Assembly (NCBI GenBank): GCA_903924855.1
Contig: CAIYCW010000150.1
Span: 1 to 38,939, forward strand
Source of the DNA: an uncultured Rhodospirillales bacterium
GTDB lineage: Bacteria > Pseudomonadota > Alphaproteobacteria > Acetobacterales > Acetobacteraceae
Reading direction: 5' to 3'
Length of the DNA: 38,939 nt
The position numbers and the translations under genes are program-made. The number at the start of each line of letters is the position of its first letter. The stretch's first letter is position 1. Shown piece after piece: positions 34,119-38,939 of the stretch. The notes under the pieces are model-generated. The model ran no database searches. It was not told the origin of the DNA and saw nothing but the letters and a program-made list of their open reading frames with translations.

Positions 34119-34176
34119 CCAATGATTAACCGCCCGGCCAAAGACTGGGGAGACACAGGCGCGCAGGATCATTGCC

Positions 34177-34437
34177 ATGGTTGACCAACAGAGACGACCG
34201 ATGATCGTGCAACTCGACATGACCCCGCAGGGCGAATTCCTCTCCCCGCCGCCTGCGCCGCTGACCGCGAAGCTGCTGCGTGCGGCGATCATGGTGGCGG
34301 TGGTGGCCGGCGCGCTGAGCCTCGCGGCACTCGCTTTCTGGCTCGCCATCAGCCTGATCCCGGTGGTGATCGGTGCCGGGCTGGTGGCCTATGGGCTCTT
34401 CCGCTACCGGCTGTGGCAGATGCAGCGCGGCCGATAG
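34177..34437 (+). CDS. small membrane protein of unknown function
   Basis: An 86-residue protein that I do not recognise. A polar Pro-rich N-terminus (PQGEFLSPPPAP) is followed by two close hydrophobic helices (about 36-58 and 60-78) and a basic tail RYRLWQMQRGR, predicting a hairpin in the inner membrane with both ends in the cytosol. It lies 58 bases after the NfeD-like gene on the same strand and could be in the same transcript. Either the ATG at 34177 or that at 34201 may be the start; GAGACGACC precedes the latter. A doubled palindrome follows the stop. Confidence 0.6.
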   Translation: MVDQQRRPMIVQLDMTPQGEFLSPPPAPLTAKLLRAAIMVAVVAGALSLAALAFWLAISLIPVVIGAGLVAYGLFRYRLWQMQRGR

Positions 34438-34457
34438 GGGCGGGATATCCGGCAAAA

Positions 34458-34505
34458 GGCGGGTCGTGGACCCGCCCCACCCGAGCGGCGGGTCGTGGAC
34501 CCGCC
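34458..34505. repeat. doubled palindrome GGCGGGTC-GTG-GACCCGCC
   Basis: Two exact 19-bp copies (34458-34476 and 34487-34505), each an 8-bp inverted repeat with a GTG loop. They lie between convergent genes; the second copy ends one base before the LLM oxidoreductase stop. REP-like or terminator-like. Confidence 0.85.
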
Positions 34506-35528
34506 CTACGCGGCCTTGCGGTTTGTGGTCAGGCTGAATTCCTCGGCGATCAGCTGGTAGCTGCGCCGGCGTGCTTCCGGGTCATGCAGGGTGGTCAGCA
34601 TGGCGATTTCGCCCACTCCGCACTCCTGCGCGAGGCTGCGCAGCTTGCGGGCCACCACATCCGGCGTGCCGTAGATCGCACGCGCGCGGATCTGTTCGAG
34701 CCTGGCGCGGTCCATCTCACTGAGCGTGGCGCGGGCGGCCTCCTCGGCGGAGGGCAGCGGGGCGTAGACGCCGCGATCGCGCCCCAGCCGCCAGATGGCG
34801 CGCGGCAGAAAGTGGCGTTCGGCCTCCTCCGCCGTCTCGGCGGCCATCGCCCAGACGGTGATCGCGGGTATCGGCTCCGGAAAGCGGGCGCTGGGCTTGT
34901 AAAGGGTGCAATAGGTGTCGATCGCCTCGGCGCAGCCACTGCCATCGGTGATGAAATGGGCAAAGCAATAGGGCAGGCCGAAATGGGCGGCCACCTGCGC
35001 GCCATAGTCGCTGCTGCCAAGAATCCAGGGCTCCGGTGAGCTGGGACCCACCGGCTGTGCCACCACGCTGCGAAACGGATGACGCTCCACCAGTTCGCTG
35101 CCGGACACCCATGCCAGCAGATCGCGCACCTGGGCGGGGAACAGATCGGCGGCCTGGTTGGCGTTGGGGTTCAGCGCATGGGCGGTCAGACCATCCGAGC
35201 CTGGGGCGCGGCCCAGCCCCATATCGATCCGGCCGGGGGCGATCGCCTCCAGCACGCGGAACTGCTCGGCCACTTTCAGCGCCGCGTAATGCGGCAGCAT
35301 CACGCCGGCGCTGCCGATGCGGATGCGGCTGGTGGTGGCGGCGAGCGCTGCCATCAGGATCTCAGGCGCGGTGCCGGCCTGGCTTTGCGAGTTGTGATGC
35401 TCCGCCACCCAGTAGCGATGATAGCCCCACGCCTCGCAGGCCTGGGCGAGCGCCATCGATTCGCGGATCGATTGATCGGCCGAGCGTCCGGTGACGATGG
35501 TGGACTGGTCCAGAACCGAAAGCAGCAA
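34506..35528 (-). CDS. LLM-class flavin-dependent oxidoreductase
   Basis: The 340-residue protein is a luciferase-like monooxygenase of the YhbW/MsnO8 group. Visible marks are LSVLDQSTIVTGRSADQSIRESMALAQACEAWGYHRYWVAEHHN (in part), the SAGVMLPHYAALKVAEQFRVLEAIAPGRIDMGLGRAPGSD region, and the PEPWILGSS strand. It should use reduced FMN supplied by another enzyme to oxidise an unknown organic substrate. It is cytosolic. The gene is followed 12 bases upstream on the same strand by the DUF445 gene, so both may be cotranscribed. Confidence 0.9.
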   Translation of the reverse strand: MLLSVLDQSTIVTGRSADQSIRESMALAQACEAWGYHRYWVAEHHNSQSQAGTAPEILMAALAATTSRIRIGSAGVMLPHYAALKVAEQFRVLEAIAPGRIDMGLGRAPGSDGLTAHALNPNANQAADLFPAQVRDLLAWVSGSELVERHPFRSVVAQPVGPSSPEPWILGSSDYGAQVAAHFGLPYCFAHFITDGSGCAEAIDTYCTLYKPSARFPEPIPAITVWAMAAETAEEAERHFLPRAIWRLGRDRGVYAPLPSAEEAARATLSEMDRARLEQIRARAIYGTPDVVARKLRSLAQECGVGEIAMLTTLHDPEARRRSYQLIAEEFSLTTNRKAA

Positions 35529-35540
35529 GGCGGGTCTCCC

Positions 35541-36830
35541 TCAGAAGCTCACATGTCCGAATATGGCGCGCAGCACAGCCCAGACCAACCCGCCGGCCAG
35601 AAACCCCACCAACGTGCCGTTGATGCGGACATATTGCAGATCTGTGCCAACCCGCAGTTCCAGCCGATCGGTGATGGTGCGCGTGTCCCAGTTGCCGACC
35701 ACATCGGCGATGAACACCTCCAGCTGCCCGGCGGCGGCCGGCATCAGTGGCACGACCACGCCCTGCACCGCGCGTTGCAGCCGGGCGCGGGCGGCGTCGT
35801 CGCGGTCCAGCAGCACGCCGAAATTGGCCAGGGCCTGCTCGAACAGCGAGATCATGTGCGAATTGGGCCGCCTGGCATCCGCCTCCACCGCCACGCGCAG
35901 CCGCGACCACACATCGCCGACCCAGGCCTGGATCGTCTCATGCGTCAGCACGCGGCGCAGCGCCTGGCCGATCTCGGCGGCGCGGGCGGGCTCGTCCTCG
36001 ATGCGGGCGATCTCGCGGCGCACCCATTCATCAAAGGCTGCGCGCAGCTCGGAGCCGCCCTGTTCCATCTTCTCCAGCTCGTCATGGATCATCGCCATGG
36101 CGCGGCGCGCCACGGTGGCACCGACCGCCCAGCCCACCAGCCGGCCGCCCTGCTCGCGCACCCGCTCCTCGATGGCATGGCGCAGCGCATCCTCCCGCTC
36201 GGCAAGGAGGGATTTCACCTCGGCCAGGATGAAGCCGAACACCTCCTGGTGGCGGCCGCCCTCCATCAGCCCGCGCAGCGCGCGGCCCACCACCCGCCCG
36301 GCCGCCTCGCCCCCCAGCATGCGCGGCACGATACGCTGCAGCACGCGCCGCGCCCGGCCATCCTCCATCGAGGCCAGCAGCCGCGGCATCAGCGCCGCAA
36401 GACCCTCCGCGGCGGGACGGGTGGAGGCGGGGTCGGACAGGAAGCGGCGCAGAATGCCGGACAGATCGAGCCGTTCCAGCGTGCGGCTGATCTCGGCTTC
36501 GGTGAACACATGGGTGGCCACGAACCGGCCGAGCGCACGGCCCAAACGGGCCTTCTGGTTGGGGATGATGGCGGTGTGCGGGATCGGAATGCCCAGCGGA
36601 TGGCGGAACAGCGCGGTAACGGCGAACCAGTCCGCAAGCCCACCGACAAGGCCGGCCTTGGACGAGGCCTGGAGCCATTCCAGCCAGGCCGAGTGGCCAA
36701 GCCTGGGCTCGACCGCGTAGCTGGCGAGCATCACGCCGGCCATGGCGATCAGCAGGGCGGTGGCAACGGCGCGGTGCCGGCCAAGGCGGCGTCTTGCGGC
36801 GAGGTCCCGGTCATCTGGCATTTCGGTCAT
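35541..36830 (-). CDS. DUF445 membrane protein
   Basis: The 429-residue protein matches DUF445. It has an N-terminal membrane helix (about 23-42), the diagnostic KAGLVGGLADWFAVTALFRHPLGIPIPHTAIIPNQKARLG (in part, about 58-97), a long helical cytosolic or periplasmic middle part, and a C-terminal helix (GTLVGFLAGGLVWAVLRAIFGHV). The function of the family is unknown. The start at 36830 lies 58 bases from the divergent zinc-transporter operon, so the two share a control region that contains a Zur-like site. Confidence 0.88.
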   Translation of the reverse strand: MTEMPDDRDLAARRRLGRHRAVATALLIAMAGVMLASYAVEPRLGHSAWLEWLQASSKAGLVGGLADWFAVTALFRHPLGIPIPHTAIIPNQKARLGRALGRFVATHVFTEAEISRTLERLDLSGILRRFLSDPASTRPAAEGLAALMPRLLASMEDGRARRVLQRIVPRMLGGEAAGRVVGRALRGLMEGGRHQEVFGFILAEVKSLLAEREDALRHAIEERVREQGGRLVGWAVGATVARRAMAMIHDELEKMEQGGSELRAAFDEWVRREIARIEDEPARAAEIGQALRRVLTHETIQAWVGDVWSRLRVAVEADARRPNSHMISLFEQALANFGVLLDRDDAARARLQRAVQGVVVPLMPAAAGQLEVFIADVVGNWDTRTITDRLELRVGTDLQYVRINGTLVGFLAGGLVWAVLRAIFGHVSF

Positions 36831-36853
36831 GCGCGGGACATAGCATGGGCGGC

Positions 36854-36888
36854 TTGGTCGGCCAAACGTGACATGTTATAAAGTAACG
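36854..36888 (+). promoter_or_regulatory. promoter with overlapping Zur-like operator
   Basis: TTGGTC (36854-36859), 17 bases, then TATAAA (36877-36882). GTTATAAAGTAAC (36875-36887), a GTTA/TAAC inverted repeat resembling the half-sites of Zur boxes, covers the -10. The inferred transcript start is at the ATG 36889. It fits repression of the zinc ABC genes by the Zur encoded at 14438. Confidence 0.65.
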
Positions 36889-36990
36889 ATGATCGACCCG
36901 CTTTCCCCTCATCAAGGCCTGTCCGGACGGCTGATTCTGGCCGGTTTTCTCTGCGGCCTGATCTGGCTTGGCGTCTGGTGGGCGTCATGA
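36889..36990 (+). CDS. 33-residue leader ORF / small membrane peptide
   Basis: A short reading frame of 33 residues (MIDPLSPHQGLSGRLILAG... ending WWAS) precedes znuC. Its last half is one hydrophobic helix with three Trp. The TGA overlaps the znuC ATG (ATGA, 36987-36990), so ribosomes ending here can restart on znuC. There is no Shine-Dalgarno sequence, but the predicted promoter places the transcript start at its own ATG, implying leaderless translation. It may be a regulatory leader or a small subunit of the transporter. I do not recognise it. Confidence 0.55.
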   Translation: MIDPLSPHQGLSGRLILAGFLCGLIWLGVWWAS

Positions 36991-37670
36991 TCCGGCTGGA
37001 CCACGTCTCGCTGCGCCAGGGCGCGCTGCTGGCGGTGGAGGATGTGTCGGTGACGTTCGAGCCGGGTCTTGTGGCCGTGGCGGGGCCGAACGGGGCGGGC
37101 AAGACCACGCTGCTGCGCGCGATCGCAGGCCTGCATCCGGTGGCCTCCGGCAGCATCACGGGCGCCGGGCTGTCCGAGCGCATCGGGTTTCTGCCGCAAT
37201 CAGGCGAGGTGGACCGCCGCTTTCCCATCACCGTGCGCGAATTCGTGGGGTTTGGCGCCTGGCGCCGTGTGGGCCCACAGCGCCGTCTTCCGGAGGCGGA
37301 ATATGCCCGCATCGCGGCCAGCCTGACGCGGCTGGGCATTGCCGATCTCGCCGATCGGCCGATCGCGCGGCTGTCGGCCGGGCAGTTCCAGCGGCTGATG
37401 TTCGCCCGGCTGCTGATGCAGGACGCCGATATCTTCCTGCTCGACGAGCCGTTCACCGCGGTCGACTCCGAGACGGAGGACGCGCTGCTCGACATCATCG
37501 CAACCTGGGGCGATCAGGGCCGCACGGTGATTGCGGTGCTGCATGACCAGGATCTGATCCAGGAGGCGTTTCCCAACACCTTGCTGTTGGCGCGCCGGAT
37601 GATCGCCTATGGTCCGTCGTTTGATGTGCTGTCGGCGGAAAACCGCCGGCTGATCCGGCACGCCGCATGA
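36987..37670 (+). CDS. znuC: zinc-type ABC transporter ATPase
   Basis: The 227-residue ATPase has Walker A GPNGAGKTT (33-41), Q-loop FLPQ (about 73), signature LSAGQFQR (a variant of LSGGQ), Walker B DIFLLDEP and the H-loop VLHDQD. It matches the metal-chelate group of ZnuC/AztA/MntB-like proteins, and the Zur-like operator favours zinc over manganese. It overlaps the leader ORF by four bases and the permease gene by four (37667-37670). A substrate-binding protein gene is not found in the unit. Powering metal import across the inner membrane is the expected role. Confidence 0.87.
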   Translation: MIRLDHVSLRQGALLAVEDVSVTFEPGLVAVAGPNGAGKTTLLRAIAGLHPVASGSITGAGLSERIGFLPQSGEVDRRFPITVREFVGFGAWRRVGPQRRLPEAEYARIAASLTRLGIADLADRPIARLSAGQFQRLMFARLLMQDADIFLLDEPFTAVDSETEDALLDIIATWGDQGRTVIAVLHDQDLIQEAFPNTLLLARRMIAYGPSFDVLSAENRRLIRHAA

Positions 37671-38527
37671 TGACGCTGCTGCAGCATGGCGTGCTGGCGC
37701 CGTTCGCCTTCGGGTTTCTGCGCCGCGCCTTGGCCGGCTGTCTGGCGCTCAGCCTGGTGGCGCCGCCGCTTGGCGTGTTCCTCACGCTGCGGCGGATGAG
37801 CCTGACGGCCGATGTACTGCAGCACGGCATTCTGCCCGGCGTGGCGGTGGGCGCCATTCTGGGCGGGCTGTCGATTTGGTGGATGGGGGTGGGCGGGCTG
37901 ATCGCGGGGCTGATCGTAGCCTTGCTCGCGGCTTTGATCACGCGGGCCACCAATGGGCGCGAGGACAGCGGCTTTGCCGGGGTTTATCTGCTGGCACTGG
38001 CCATCGGTGTCACGCTGGCCACACGCGAGCGGGGGCTTGATCTCACCCATCTGCTGTTCGGCAGCGTGCTGGCGGTGGATGACGACGCGCTGCGCCTGAT
38101 GGCCGGCATTTCCAGCCTGGCGTTGTTCGGCCTGGCGTTCATCTGGCGGGGCCTGGTGCTGGAGAGCCTGGATGCCGGGTTTCTGCGCGCCCAGGGCGGC
38201 ATGGGCGGCATATGGCATGCAGGCTTCATGGCGCTGGTGGTGCTGTGCGTGGTGGGCGGCTTCGAGGCGTTGGGCACGCTGATGTCGGTGGGGTTGATGA
38301 TGCTGCCGGCGATCGCATCCCGCCACTGGTCGCAGCGCCTGTCGGGGCAGGTCGGGGTTGCGGTGCTGATCGCGCTGATATCGTCCTGCGCCGGATTGCT
38401 TTTGTCGTTTCACGCCAATCTCCCGGCTGGGCCCGCGATCCTGCTGGTGGCGGGGGCGGTGTGGATTGCGAGCCTGCTGCTGGGGCCGGAGGAGTCGCTT
38501 CGCGCCCGCAGCCGAATATTTCCATAG
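37667..38527 (+). CDS. znuB: zinc-type ABC transporter permease
   Basis: The 286-residue membrane protein is an ABC-3 family permease with about eight helices. Typical features are the LRRMSLTADVLQHGILPGVAVG segment (equivalent of MSLxGDALSH, with QHG in place of SHA), the LLFGSVLAVDDD turn and GTLMSVGLMMLPAIASRHWSQ near the C-terminus. It partners with the ATPase encoded in overlap upstream. The permease is the last gene of the operon; the binding protein must be encoded elsewhere if zinc import is the job. A hairpin and a new ribosome binding site follow for the epimerase gene. Confidence 0.87.
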   Translation: MMTLLQHGVLAPFAFGFLRRALAGCLALSLVAPPLGVFLTLRRMSLTADVLQHGILPGVAVGAILGGLSIWWMGVGGLIAGLIVALLAALITRATNGREDSGFAGVYLLALAIGVTLATRERGLDLTHLLFGSVLAVDDDALRLMAGISSLALFGLAFIWRGLVLESLDAGFLRAQGGMGGIWHAGFMALVVLCVVGGFEALGTLMSVGLMMLPAIASRHWSQRLSGQVGVAVLIALISSCAGLLLSFHANLPAGPAILLVAGAVWIASLLLGPEESLRARSRIFP

Positions 38528-38553
38528 GCGGAACACAGCCTTGACGTGATCCG

Positions 38554-38577
38554 GCCACACTCGCCAAGCAGTGTGGC
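38554..38577. terminator. hairpin between znuB and the epimerase gene
   Basis: GCCACACT (38554-38561) pairs with AGTGTGGC (38570-38577), loop of eight. It lies after the permease stop, with a GGAGG ribosome binding site for the next gene just downstream. No T-run follows. Confidence 0.4.
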
Positions 38578-38593
38578 GGTCGGAGGGTGGAAC

Positions 38594-38939
38594 ATGCAGT
38601 GGAATGGCACGCGGGTGTTGGTGACGGGCGGGGCCGGGTTTCTCGGCGCCAATCTGTGCCATGAGCTGGCCGCGCGCGGCGCGCGGGTGACGGCGCTGGA
38701 CGGGTTTCTGTTCGGCGGCGGCGCCAATCCGGCCAATCTGGACGGGGCCGCGGTGGAGCTGGTGCGCGCCGATATCCGCGAGGTGGATCTGCGCCCGCTA
38801 TGCGAGGGGGTGGATGTGATCTTCAACCTCGCCGCCCAGACCAGCCATATGGGCGGGCAGCGCGATCCGCTGGCCGATATCGCGGTGAACGCGGTGGCCC
38901 AGGTTCGCCTGATCCAGGCGGCGCGGGAGGCGGCCCCCA
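38594..38939 (+). CDS. NAD-dependent nucleotide-sugar epimerase/dehydratase (5' part)
   Basis: The first 115 residues of an extended SDR are present; the window ends within the gene. It starts MQWNGTRVLVTGGAGFLGANL with the TGGAGFLG dinucleotide motif, followed by an acidic residue after the second strand (ALDGF), ADIRE and FNLAAQTSH. This is the pattern of UDP-glucose 4-epimerase or GDP-mannose dehydratase-like enzymes, used for surface polysaccharide sugars. GGAGG precedes the ATG. The catalytic YxxxK motif lies beyond the end, so the exact type cannot be told. Confidence 0.88.
   Translation, partial: MQWNGTRVLVTGGAGFLGANLCHELAARGARVTALDGFLFGGGANPANLDGAAVELVRADIREVDLRPLCEGVDVIFNLAAQTSHMGGQRDPLADIAVNAVAQVRLIQAAREAAP

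Overview
The window reads as chromosomal DNA of a GC-rich alphaproteobacterium, most likely of the Rhodospirillales/Acetobacterales group. This is an inference from high GC, dense short-spaced operons, a ComEC without its nuclease domain, GluRS of the alphaproteobacterial type, the efp-epmB-epmA set and FNR/FixK- and Zur-type sites. I see no rRNA, tRNA, CRISPR array, integrase or transposase. Most of the window is housekeeping or metabolic DNA, and many long open frames antisense to genes are GC-driven shadows.

Layout. 0.1-2.8 kb (minus): a racemase-superfamily enzyme followed by an AtzG-AtzE-HpxZ (HpxX-HpxY-HpxZ) ureide/amide hydrolase module, cut near its end by the window edge. 2.9-7.6 kb: a VTT-type membrane protein (+), a shared terminator, acetate permease actP with its DUF485 partner (minus), and a divergent MHS-type MFS carrier (+). 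7.8-11.2 kb (+): a 1153-residue flavoprotein that joins a GltD-like and a PyrK/ferredoxin-reductase-like half. 11.3-12.9 kb: REP-like repeats, a secreted CHRD protein, a GNAT acetyltransferase and a small Cys-rich protein. 13.0-14.9 kb: COG0523 metallochaperone GTPase and hisI (minus), divergent from zur (+). 14.9-18.5 kb: comEC (minus) and gltX (+). 18.5-20.5 kb (minus): exported alpha/beta hydrolase and ompW, the latter behind an FNR-type box. 20.7-24.1 kb (minus): an OmpA-like secreted protein, a MotA/ExbB-like channel subunit and a MotB-like coiled-coil protein, which together look like a non-flagellar proton-driven envelope motor. 24.2-28.6 kb: suhB, efp and epmB (minus) with phzF-like and epmA (+), i.e. 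EF-P and both enzymes that lysylate it. 28.7-30.0 kb: a one-helix small protein behind a strong sigma70-like promoter and an LprI/DUF3298 lipid-free envelope protein. 30.1-32.6 kb (minus): an EamA exporter bracketed by inverted copies of a dispersed repeat, and two tandem-duplicated SDRs. 32.7-34.4 kb (+): SPFH protein, NfeD partner and a small membrane protein. 34.5-36.8 kb (minus): LLM-type flavin oxidoreductase and DUF445 protein. 36.9-38.5 kb (+): a zinc-type ABC transporter (ATPase, permease) that starts with a 33-codon, apparently leaderless ORF under a Zur-like operator. 38.6 kb to the end: 5' part of a nucleotide-sugar epimerase.

Themes. Two separate loci point to one zinc regulon: zur with hisI and the COG0523 GTPase, and the ABC transporter with a Zur-like site. 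EF-P modification is complete within 3.5 kb. The most unusual items are the motor-like trio, the fused Nfn-like flavoprotein, the leaderless zinc-transporter leader ORF and the dispersed hairpin repeat. All functions are inferred from sequence alone.
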